Shown here piece by piece: positions 36,177 through 44,773 of a stretch of DNA of 58,075 nucleotides. The stretch comes from Clostridia bacterium (GTDB taxonomy: Bacteria > Bacillota > Clostridia > Lachnospirales > Lachnospiraceae). The notes under the pieces are model-generated. The model had not been told where the DNA came from. It did no database searches and saw only the letters and a list, made by a program, of their open reading frames with translations. The stretch spans positions 1 to 58,075 of the forward strand of contig JAQXQS010000147.1 of NCBI GenBank assembly GCA_029101305.1. The letters are read 5' to 3'. Every line of letters starts with the position of its first letter. Within the stretch, counting starts at the first letter, position 1. A program made the position numbers and the translations under genes.

Positions 36177-36378
36177 CTGAAAATTTTAAATATGTTTCTT
36201 CGTTAATATCTTCTGCTCCCTTCTCCGCCCTATCTGCGCGTTCCTTTTCTCTCTGCGTGTTTCGTCGTTCAGCCTGAATGTCCATTTTCTCCATGTTTTC
36301 AAATAAAAATCCCATTCCACGACCTCCAATCTCACCCATTAACTCTCTTGCTTCTTCACTGGGCACGTTCATCTTCAT
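36151..36378 (-). pseudogene. Small open frame, probable C-terminal fragment of a larger protein
   Basis: A 75-residue frame, rich in charged residues after residue 30 (coiled, RRNTQREKERADRAEKG). It is open for several codons upstream of its first ATG with no ribosome site, and its end runs into the terminator hairpin. The tail resembles C-termini of Rpn/PDDEXK-type transposase-like proteins of gut Clostridia, but I could not confirm that. Probably a fragment. Confidence 0.35.
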
Positions 36379-36625
36379 TAGTAAGGACCATAATATGTCC
36401 TGGTATAGTCATGTTTCTTTTGTTCTGCGCGGTTTTCTTCATAGTTCTTCCTTATATGAGAAACAGGTCACAGACAAAAGATATATACATTTTCATATTA
36501 GCATGTGCTTATTTTGAATACAAGAAGTAAATAATCTTTTTTAGCAAAAAACGATGCCCTGGCAAATTATCACCACGGCATCGTTCTTTCGACTATTGCT
36601 ATTACAAATTTAAACTATAAATAAT
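36379..36625. other. Intergenic, no gene recognised
   Basis: A 247-bp gap. A palindromic GATGCC...GGCATC hairpin near 36552-36584 (with GCAAATTATCACC in its loop) lies downstream of the membrane hydrolase and may be its terminator. Nothing else was seen. Confidence 0.45.
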
Positions 36626-38500
36626 CTATCCAATCAATCTGCTGGTTGTATTTGCGCAACTGATGATTGCAACTAAAATACCTGTTATAATACCGGCAAG
36701 ATACGGATTCTTAGAAACTTTATAAAGCATCCTGTCAATTACAGAAGCTCCTGGAATGATCATCAGGAACGCCCAAAGCTGTGCGATGTTCATTGGAGCA
36801 TTATTATCTGACCATGCCATGTGTCCCTGGCTTACATAGGTACCATACTGAATTGCAAGTAAAATAATAATCGGAGCCATTGTAACTAATGTTAATATTA
36901 AATTATTTACCCATGATTTTTTTCCTCCGATCTGGTTAAAGTTAAAACTGTTGCTTGAAACAGAATATGCAACGTAGAAGATCAAGAATAAAAATGCATG
37001 TGGGAAAATCGCCATACGAAGCGTATTTGCATTTACAATCTTCATTCCTACGTTCCAAATACGGAAATCTGTCATAAAGAAATAATCAGCAGTAAATACG
37101 CAAAGGTAAGAAGCAATTACAACAATAAGCGCAAGAAGAATTGTTTTACCCAGCTTCTTCAGTGGCATTTTCACTCCACTTTCAACTAAATCCGTATTTG
37201 CACCATTCAGCTTATACGATACAATCATTACAATAATGCTCAGAATACCATTTAACGCAGCCCAAAGAGCAATACCAAAAATCATCGGCTGTTCTGCAAA
37301 TCCGACATTTTTACCAAATTCCACTACTGGCTGATATGTTACAGCACCAATAATCGTAGTTATTACTGCACAAAGTACATATATCTTTAAACTCTTCTTA
37401 TCTGCCTTCTTAGCAACTGCCAAATCCTGTGCTCGCAGCTCTTCGAACGTTTTTGTATAAAGAAGCACTGTTGCAAGTGATATGATAAAGAAAATAACTC
37501 CAATTAATCCCACAAAGTTGAACGCCTCTTTTACCTGCCAAATCTGACTTCCATTATCAATAGATACCGGGTATCCGAAGGCTTCACCAAAAAATTCAAT
37601 GGTAGCTGCTGCAGATCTCTTTGAAAAATGTGACCATGGATGGATCTGTGCCGGGTTATAAATAACACGAATTGCATCTTCCCCATCAATTGTTTCATGA
37701 TAAATAGTTCCTGCTTCCCTCACATCCTGTCCTTCCGGATCTGTTCCGAAATGCAGAAATGACTGTGCGAAATAACTCTTTTCCATAAAGTATGGTGCCT
37801 GAAGTATCTCTCCATCATCTGTTAATGTCTGATGGAAAAATTCATCATATTTGCAAGCTATAATTCCAACATCACGAGAACCATAATTATTTTTGTATGG
37901 AGAACCAACACCAGCTAAAGAAGCAAGTCCTCCCATAGTATCAGCTTCTACATACATTGCGTCCTGACAATTCAGAAGAACTGCTGAAATAATGTGTTCT
38001 CCAGAAGCATCATCTGCCTGGACAGCCCAGTTTGAGGACATTCCCCCCATTGAATGACCTGTCACACCAATTTTAGTCTTATCTACATATGGAAGCCTTG
38101 AGACTTCTAAAGCCCCCTGATAAACAGCAGTAAATTCAAATCCAGAACCATGCCCACCAGCATAATCCCCAATATCAGACTCACCACATCCCGGCTGGTC
38201 AACTGCAAGAACAACATATCCTCTTCTTGCCAGCTCAACCGGATTAATGTCCTGCATTTCTTTATTGTTCAGATATCCATGACTTGTAACAACTGCGGGT
38301 GCCGGCGTATCTGCTGTCGCATTATCCGGAACATACAAATTAGCACTGATTCCCATTCCTTCTTCTGTTTCCCAATACATGTGTTTCATTTTAACATGTC
38401 CGAAATTCGTCTGGACCAGAGATGCTACAATACTGCTCAGAAGCATCAGTGCAATTGAAACCACAAGCATAATGGATGCTTTCTTTTTCATGTTTTTCAT
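36626..38500 (-). CDS. Alpha/beta hydrolase fused to an eight-helix membrane domain
   Basis: This 624-residue protein has an N-terminal helix (about 9-30) followed by an alpha/beta hydrolase domain to about residue 320. The oxyanion region is VVTSHGYLNN, the nucleophile Ser150 is in GVTGHSMGG, and a probable His is in IHPWSHFSKR. The domain resembles dienelactone-hydrolase/acetyl-xylan-esterase types and, by topology, should be extracellular. About eight hydrophobic helices follow to the C-terminus with no recognised transporter signature. It is divergent from a LacI regulator with a palindromic operator between them. The role could be surface deacylation of a glycan or lipid coupled to transport or anchoring (inference). 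Confidence 0.85.
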   Translation of the reverse strand: MKNMKKKASIMLVVSIALMLLSSIVASLVQTNFGHVKMKHMYWETEEGMGISANLYVPDNATADTPAPAVVTSHGYLNNKEMQDINPVELARRGYVVLAVDQPGCGESDIGDYAGGHGSGFEFTAVYQGALEVSRLPYVDKTKIGVTGHSMGGMSSNWAVQADDASGEHIISAVLLNCQDAMYVEADTMGGLASLAGVGSPYKNNYGSRDVGIIACKYDEFFHQTLTDDGEILQAPYFMEKSYFAQSFLHFGTDPEGQDVREAGTIYHETIDGEDAIRVIYNPAQIHPWSHFSKRSAAATIEFFGEAFGYPVSIDNGSQIWQVKEAFNFVGLIGVIFFIISLATVLLYTKTFEELRAQDLAVAKKADKKSLKIYVLCAVITTIIGAVTYQPVVEFGKNVGFAEQPMIFGIALWAALNGILSIIVMIVSYKLNGANTDLVESGVKMPLKKLGKTILLALIVVIASYLCVFTADYFFMTDFRIWNVGMKIVNANTLRMAIFPHAFLFLIFYVAYSVSSNSFNFNQIGGKKSWVNNLILTLVTMAPIIILLAIQYGTYVSQGHMAWSDNNAPMNIAQLWAFLMIIPGASVIDRMLYKVSKNPYLAGIITGILVAIISCANTTSRLIG

Positions 38501-38550
38501 GATTCTTCCCCCTTGTAAAATATTGATATTTGAGATAGCTAAATATTATA

Positions 38551-38579
38551 TTGAAATTTTCTCAATAGCAATATATAAT
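38551..38579 (+). promoter_or_regulatory. Promoter of the LacI-family gene
   Basis: TTGAAA 38551-38556, 17-bp spacer, TATAAT 38574-38579, close to consensus. Confidence 0.8.
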
Positions 38580-38609
38580 TGAGTAAATATTTACTAAATT
38601 ATTACTCAA
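38579..38609. promoter_or_regulatory. Palindromic operator between LacI gene and membrane hydrolase
   Basis: A perfect 14-bp palindrome AGTAAATATTTACT at 38582-38595, inside a wider inverted pair TTGAGTAA (38579-38586) and TTACTCAA (38602-38609). It covers the LacI transcription start, so autorepression is likely, with joint control of the divergent hydrolase. The center is AT rather than the common LacI CG. Confidence 0.6.
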
Positions 38610-38622
38610 CAGGAGGGCAGCT

Positions 38623-39630
38623 ATGTCTATCACAGCAAAAGAAATTGCAAATGCACTAGGTCTTTCTCCTTCTGCAGTCTCTTTGGCACTTAATAACAAA
38701 CCAGGAGTCAGCGAGGAAACCAAAAATACAGTTTTAGAATATGCAGAAAAACATGGTTTCGTCTTCAAAAAATATGATATGTCTCAAAATAAAAAATTAA
38801 ATATCCTTTTCATCATTCACCAGGAGTATTCTCTTGCCTTGGATTATCACAATATCTCACTGGAAATGCTGGACGGAATCAGCGAAGTTTGCCAAAATCA
38901 TCATTGTATTTTAAACTCACAGACCATAAAGTCAGATGAAGATTCTATTCGCAATTGCATCGAAAATTTAAGACTTAATCCGGTAGATGGTATCCTGATT
39001 CTTGGAACCTCAATCCAGAAGGAAACAGTCAAACGCTTTTTGTCACTAAATATTCCACTTGTCCTTTTAGATTCCTCATTAGATTCTGTTGATTGCAGCC
39101 GCATCTGTATTAATAATATACAAGGAAGCTATCATGCAACAGATTACCTTATTCAGATGCGCCATTCGCAGCCAGGATATCTTTGTTCAAATATCCGACT
39201 CAATAATTTTGAAGAGCGCCGTCTTGGTTTTAAAGAGGCACTTCATGATCATGGCTTATCATATTCAAGATCTATTATTCACGAACTTTCACCATCTATT
39301 GACGGTGCTTTTGCTGATTTTATGGAAATACTTGAACAGAACCAGGATTTAGCCGACTGCTATTTTGCTGATAATGATCTGATTGCGATTGGCGTAATCC
39401 GGGCACTCCAGGCAAAAGGCATTAATGTCCCGGAAGACGTTGGCATTATCGGTTTTGATAATATTAACCTTTGTCGTATATTGCAACCTTCCCTAAGTTC
39501 CATTGCCTTTTCGCGCAAATATCTTGGGCAATTGGCTATTTACCAGCTTTTATACCATATTCAAAATCCAAATCAGCCCCATATAAAAATTGCAATTGAT
39601 ACAAAGCTGATAAAACGATTTTCGATATAA
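38623..39630 (+). CDS. LacI-family transcriptional regulator
   Basis: This 335-residue regulator has an N-terminal helix-turn-helix (TAKEIANALGLSPSAVSLALNNKPGVS) and a periplasmic-binding-like sensor domain with GILILGTSI, YLIQMRHSQPGYL and VGIIGFDNINLCRILQPSLSSI. AGGAGGGCAG precedes the ATG. The divergent hydrolase is the most likely target. The canonical minor-groove hinge after the HTH is less clear. The ligand is probably a sugar or a sugar ester product. Confidence 0.93.
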   Translation: MSITAKEIANALGLSPSAVSLALNNKPGVSEETKNTVLEYAEKHGFVFKKYDMSQNKKLNILFIIHQEYSLALDYHNISLEMLDGISEVCQNHHCILNSQTIKSDEDSIRNCIENLRLNPVDGILILGTSIQKETVKRFLSLNIPLVLLDSSLDSVDCSRICINNIQGSYHATDYLIQMRHSQPGYLCSNIRLNNFEERRLGFKEALHDHGLSYSRSIIHELSPSIDGAFADFMEILEQNQDLADCYFADNDLIAIGVIRALQAKGINVPEDVGIIGFDNINLCRILQPSLSSIAFSRKYLGQLAIYQLLYHIQNPNQPHIKIAIDTKLIKRFSI

Positions 39631-39668
39631 CCTTATGACTACCCACTTAGATTTTTCGTCCAATAATA

Positions 39669-39716
39669 AATCTCATGCAAATTATGTACTTATTTCACCA
39701 TAACTTGCATGAGATT
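39669..39716. terminator. Hairpin family member 3 (bidirectional terminator)
   Basis: Outer stem AATCTCATGCAA/TTGCATGAGATT, inner TATG/CATA. On the minus strand the inner 20 nt are TATGGTGAAATAAGTACATA. It lies between converging lacI-type and hybrid-kinase genes. Confidence 0.8.
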
Positions 39717-39732
39717 CTTCTCAAGGCGCCAC

Positions 39733-41505
39733 TCATCTTCGGACAATTTCCATCCTGATTACATCCTTCAGCCTCTTCATATCCACCGGCTTGGACACAT
39801 GTGCATTCATACCAGCTTTCATGCTGCGCTCAATATCTTCCTGAAACGCATTGGCAGTCATTGCAATGATCGGAATGGTCTTTCCAAGAGGATTTCTGCC
39901 AGTTCGGATCTCCTTCGTCGCCTCATATCCATTCATAACCGGCATCTGCACATCCATTAAGATAGCCGCATATTCTCCCGGCCGTACTTTTTCAAAAGCT
40001 TCCACCAGCAGCTTTCCATTTCCAAAAACAGTACAGCCTGCACCTTCCAGCTCCAGCATGGAAACCAATATTTCAGCATTCAACGCATTGTCTTCCGCAC
40101 AGAGGAAATGCAGGCCACTTAAGCTGAAAGCCTCGCCCTTATTCTGTTCAGCTTTATTCTTTACACTACCTTCATCATAGAAAGCCATTTTATTTTGCGA
40201 TTCACCTTTTAATATTTCTTCACTCAATGATACTCTATTGGGGATTTCTCCATCTTTCGCACTACCATTCAGATATATATTCCCCAGCCTATCCTCAGGC
40301 TTCTTCAGCATTTTTTCTTCCTGGCACACCTCAAACGGAATCTCGATTTCAAATCTGCTTCCCTTTCCAAGCTCACTTTCCACGCAGATCTTTCCGCCCA
40401 TGGCATCCACTATATTCTTAGTAATCGCCATTCCAAGTCCGGTTCCCTGGATTTCGCCTACAGTTGCTTCTGAACGGGAAAACGCGTCAAAAATATGCTC
40501 CAGGAATTCCTTAGACATACCCATTCCGCTGTCCTCTATCACAAAATAATAATTTCGTTCCTGCTCATCTATATCTGTTTCCCCTATGGTAAAACGAATC
40601 TTCCCTCCATTTGGAGTATATTTAATCGCATTGGAAAATATATTCATCAAAACCTGCCGGAACCGGACTGGATCTCCATATAGGTATCCATATCTTGCAT
40701 TCTCTCCCCTGACAGTCAGTTCCAGATTCTTTTTATTAATCTGCGGGCGTATGATCGTAATAATCTGTTCAATCTGCGCACCGATATCCATAGCTTCATT
40801 TCTAAGTTCCATGGAACCATTCTCGATTTTACTCAGATCCAGGATGTCATTGATAAGATCCAACAAATACTGGCTGGAAGACTGCAGTTTCTCAATATAG
40901 TTTTTCAGCACTTCCGGATTTTCTACATTCCGCCACATCAGCTCTCCCAGTCCCACAATGGCGTTCATGGGTTTACGGATATCGTGACTCATATTAGCCA
41001 GAAATTCTGTCTTGGAACGGTTCGCCTGCTCTGCTGCCCGTCTGGCATAATCCAATTTCTTATTGATTTCCTGATTTTCCCGGAGTGTCTGCTCCAGCTT
41101 CCGGTTACTGCGCGTCAGCTGTCTTTTGGCATCAGTCAGCTGATTGTTGATCTGTTGGATCATAAAATATTCGTTATGAAAAATCCCATATATGTGATCT
41201 TCTGCCCAGGCTACATATTTAGGATACTCGTTGTTAAACTCCTGAAATTCCCGGCTGTTTTCAACCTTTGAAAGGATAACCAGACGTCCCTCTTTATAAG
41301 AACGGATAACTGCAGGTACCACCAGGTTTTCTTTTGCAAAAGTAAGCTCCAGTGAATATTATTCTTCCTCGTTATCCTCCAGTTTCTCTTTCTCCGAAAT
41401 CATTTTAAACAGAGACTCCCCCTCACTTAAGCTCAAATCAGGGCTGCATTGACGTATTTTTCTGATATTCCATTTTCTGTCACATAAAAAAACTGCGTAT
41501 ATCAT
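39733..41505 (-). pseudogene. Soluble hybrid histidine kinase with an in-frame TAA
   Basis: The frame from an ATG at 41505 gives a 48-residue segment ending EKLEDNEEE, then TAA at 41359-41361. It resumes in the same frame with YSLELTFAKENLVVPAV and runs to 39733. The downstream part (from 41322, 529 aa) has a PAS-like segment, a coiled coil, a HisKA box SHDIRKPMNAI, an HATPase with DSGMGMSKEF and GTGLGMAI, and a C-terminal receiver with AILMDVQMPVMNG and KPVDM. No membrane helix is present. Lys replaces the usual Thr four residues after the phospho-acceptor His, a position needed for phosphatase activity. The gene follows a B12-sensor gene that is also stopped by TAA. Confidence 0.75.
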
Positions 41506-41610
41506 CTCTTCTAATACAACCTCTGCTCTCTTAGTTTCATAACATCAAAGACAAGAAAAAAATACTGTTTTTATAACACTCTGCCCAATATACAAAGTAG
41601 ACTCCATCAA

Positions 41611-42666
41611 TCAAGCACAAATCTTATTCGCTCTCTCCAGCAATTCCCTGGCATCCTTCGAATAAATATCCACCGGCCACTTTTTCCAGATGTCATTGGT
41701 ACTTTCAAATGCTTTTCCGCCAACTGCCACCTTTATATTCGGAAACTCCTTTTTAATCTCCCTTACCGCCTTTTCACAGTCCATCAGATGCTGTGGCATA
41801 GATACAGACAATGTGATCAGATCTGGCTGATTCTCCTTTACAGATTCCATAATATAATCTACCGGAACCGCAGCCCCAAGGAAAATACTGTCCCATCCGT
41901 GATTTTCAAAAAGGTCTGCTACAATGCGCGCTCCCATCTCATGAAGCTCCATTCCCGGACAGACACTTAAGATCGTCTTATTCTTTCTCTCACCGTCAAA
42001 AAGCTTGTCGTACATCTGGGACATTGCCATCTGGGTAACTGAGGTACAATAATGTTATGTATCGACAGAAATCTCCGCTGTATGCCAAAGCTCTCCTACT
42101 CTTCTCATACTCTCAGAAAGAATCTCCACATAAATATCATCAAGCTCCATTCCCTGTTCCATAAATTTACGGATCTTTCCAACAGCCCCGCGGGTATCCT
42201 TTTTGAAAAGACAGCCCATATATTCCTCTATTTCTTTTTCATAACGTGATTCTTTTTTCACATTATCTGCGGGAACATAATCCCGGATGCACTGCTGTGC
42301 CTCCTCGATCAGCTGCTGCGGCTTCTCATGCTTCTCCTCACTTACCACCTTCGGTATCGTTTTCTTGATCGCTTCCAGATGGAAAATCACATATTCTCTT
42401 GTCTGCTCACGGGTAAAACGTTTCTTGTGGATTCCAACCATAAGTTCATATAACCACACTGCATAACTATTCATGATCTTCTCGTCGCCTAACACATAAG
42501 CCGTGTACAGATAATCTATATTATAGCGGGTATCCCTGTAAATAATCTTTCTCGCGCGTTCATCAATAGACCGGAAATACTCTTCCTTATCATGACTCTC
42601 TCTTGCATAAGATTCCTCCACAAGATGTTCAAACTCAGCCTCATATTCCATCCATAACAAACTCAT
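41611..42666 (-). pseudogene. CarH-like B12-binding sensor protein with an in-frame TAA
   Basis: Two open pieces in the same frame are split by one TAA at 42055-42057. The first part (to GELWHTAEISVDT) has an N-terminal helical region and the B12 cap helix bundle. The second (HYCTSVTQMAMSQ onward) completes it and has a Rossmann B12 domain with the cobalt-ligand motif ELHEMG and VAVGGKAF. If TAA were GAA, the protein would have W-x9-E-H, the motif that cradles the adenosyl group in CarH-type light sensors, so the stop replaces the conserved Glu. Reading through gives about 351 residues from 42666 (AGAAGGAG upstream). No DNA-binding domain is present; the adjacent hybrid kinase is the likely partner. 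Confidence 0.78.
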
Positions 42667-42772
42667 TTTGTAAACAACTCCTTCTGTTTCTTTTGTATCC
42701 ACAAAAGTATTAAATCTTAACTCAAACAATACTATAATAAATAATATACACTTAGCATCTGCTTGGCTCTGA

Positions 42773-42826
42773 ACAAAAAAAATTAATCCAGCTCTTATAA
42801 TTCAAAAAAAATTATAAGAGCTGGAT
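42773..42826 (-). terminator. Terminator of the tannase-like gene
   Basis: A 17-bp perfect stem (42786-42802 with 42810-42826), 7-base loop, then AATTTTTTTT on the minus strand. Confidence 0.92.
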
Positions 42827-42841
42827 CAATCAGATTACCAA

Positions 42842-44539
42842 TTATTTATCTGCCAGTACCTCATCTAACCAAGCATATGCCTCCGTCACATCATAATCTC
42901 CCTTATGTGGCTGAAGCCATGCAAATTTGAAATTCGCATTTTGAATATCCGCATTATTTGTAATGCTATAACGCAAAACTGTTTCCAGCGCAAAAGAAGT
43001 ATCACGGTCATTCATGCCATGGCGTACATACCAGTTTGGTGCTTTTACACCAGAAGCATCGTTATTTTCTTTATCATTCAGATAAGCAACTGCATTTGTC
43101 ATACGGATCTGTTTCTGTAATGCCTGTCCATCCTCGGTTTCCAGATACTCGTCCCAGGTAAGGCCTGTATCATCTTTTCCACATCCATTTCCTTCCACCA
43201 CATCATTATCCCAGGAATATGGATTAAACGCACAATACTCAACGTCTTTGGAGCCAAAAAGAGAATCTTCATTTGTGGGCCCGTAATTCAGACCTGCATT
43301 ACTGAATGCACTCACCACTTTCAACTTATTATTAGAAGCAACATAGGTAAGATGCTTATCATAATCGTATGTAAAGCTGCCATCTTCTCCAAAAGTAACC
43401 CAATCCAGCGGACCTGCTGCTTCCTTTCCATTTGTCTGTAGAACTTCCAGATCTTTTTTCATTGTATCTACACCATATTCTTCAATAGATGTCTCAATCT
43501 CATCTTTCATTAAATCTGTAATTGCATCTTTGAGATTATCACTGGTAAGCGGCGTTCCATCATCTAATTTTAAGCCAAGCTGGTTTACATAATCACTGTA
43601 GTAACCTGCCAGAAGTTCTGACGTTTCCGGATCCACTGTATGATCTTCTTTATTATACCAGATGTTTTCTTCTTTATCTGGGTCTGTCTCAAAATTCTCG
43701 CCTTCCAGAGCTGTACGGATATCTTTGTATGTCCATTCATAAGCCGCACAAGCATTCCCCAGATCTGTGATCGGACAATAAGCAATTACTCCAAAAACAT
43801 CATCATTTATGGTAGAAACCAAAGTTCCATCATCCTGCTTTTCAATTCCTGCTGCTCCAATTTCATATAAAGAATCAAAATAATCAGAGCTATTTCCACT
43901 TGCACCAATAACAGCAGATAATGCACCACCTCCAGAGGTTCCTGTAATCACGATCTTTTCTGTATCACCAGCTGGAAGTGCTGACGCATTATTGCGCAGA
44001 TAACGAATTACAGCTTTGGTATCTGCCACGATTCCAGGTGCATGTCCATCATATTTTCCATCAACAGGCTCCTGCTTACGGGAACGTCCACCGTAACTTA
44101 CAAGAATACAATTTCTTGAAAGAATTGCTCCTACTTTGTCATTATCATCACTGCTTGTATATTCTGCAACTTCCTCCGGATCATCTTCTGCCACTTTCGT
44201 CCGGCTTGCCCAGCTGTTTGCAATCCAGCCAGAATTATTCACACATAAAATAATCGGAGATTCTGCTGTCGCACCTTCTGGAACGTAAATGCTGATTCTC
44301 TGATCCGATATTGACGGTTCTGAAAGATAAACATCAATATATTCCGTAACCTTCGTTTCTTTTCCATCTACTTTCACTGTCAATTCCTGTGTTAAAGCAT
44401 CTGCAATATCCACATTTCCTGTAGGTGGCATGACTTCTTCATCCTCTGTACTTTCTGCTAAAGCCATAACAGAATTACCTGCCAGAAGGCTTAGCATCAT
44501 CGTTCCAGCCACTACTTTTTTTAAATACTTTCTCTTCAT
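42842..44539 (-). CDS. Secreted tannase-like (subtype B) alpha/beta hydrolase
   Basis: This 565-residue protein has a signal peptide (1-28, ending VMALAES) without a lipobox. The catalytic Ser202 is in VITGTSGGGALS, preceded by VADTKAVIRYLRNN. The probable Asp is in HGMNDRDTSFA and the His in QPHKGDYDV, both matching the triad spacing of Lactobacillus-type tannases, which hydrolyse galloyl esters of plant polyphenols. A general carboxylesterase is the alternative. It is a single gene divergent from an AraC-type regulator and has its own strong terminator. GGAGAAGAG precedes the ATG. Confidence 0.8.
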   Translation of the reverse strand: MKRKYLKKVVAGTMMLSLLAGNSVMALAESTEDEEVMPPTGNVDIADALTQELTVKVDGKETKVTEYIDVYLSEPSISDQRISIYVPEGATAESPIILCVNNSGWIANSWASRTKVAEDDPEEVAEYTSSDDNDKVGAILSRNCILVSYGGRSRKQEPVDGKYDGHAPGIVADTKAVIRYLRNNASALPAGDTEKIVITGTSGGGALSAVIGASGNSSDYFDSLYEIGAAGIEKQDDGTLVSTINDDVFGVIAYCPITDLGNACAAYEWTYKDIRTALEGENFETDPDKEENIWYNKEDHTVDPETSELLAGYYSDYVNQLGLKLDDGTPLTSDNLKDAITDLMKDEIETSIEEYGVDTMKKDLEVLQTNGKEAAGPLDWVTFGEDGSFTYDYDKHLTYVASNNKLKVVSAFSNAGLNYGPTNEDSLFGSKDVEYCAFNPYSWDNDVVEGNGCGKDDTGLTWDEYLETEDGQALQKQIRMTNAVAYLNDKENNDASGVKAPNWYVRHGMNDRDTSFALETVLRYSITNNADIQNANFKFAWLQPHKGDYDVTEAYAWLDEVLADK

Positions 44540-44734
44540 TCTCTTCTCCTTTATACTATTTATTGACTATATAATATTTATTTGCATTCCACATTTGAAA
44601 AGCAGATATACTTTTATATTACGCTTTTCTAGTTCTTCTTCAATGTTATTTCATTTCTATTTTGTACTGTTTGTTGAACTACACAATTAATAGTGATATA
44701 CTTATTCCAATTCAAATAGAACCGTAACAAATGT

Positions 44735-44760
44735 TATACTTATCTCAATGCATAAAGGAG
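44735..44760 (+). promoter_or_regulatory. -10 element and ribosome site of the AraC-family gene
   Basis: TATACT at 44735-44740 with a poor -35 (TTCAAA, 18-bp spacer). AAAGGAG at 44754-44760 is 13 bases from the ATG, rather far. Confidence 0.5.
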
Positions 44761-44773
44761 ACTACATACACTC

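Noticed and set aside
39733-42666. Stop-codon recoding (TAA as an amino acid) as the explanation for the two interrupted genes
   Set aside because: Every other gene in the window ends normally at TAA, TGA or TAG, so nonsense mutation or sequence error is more likely.
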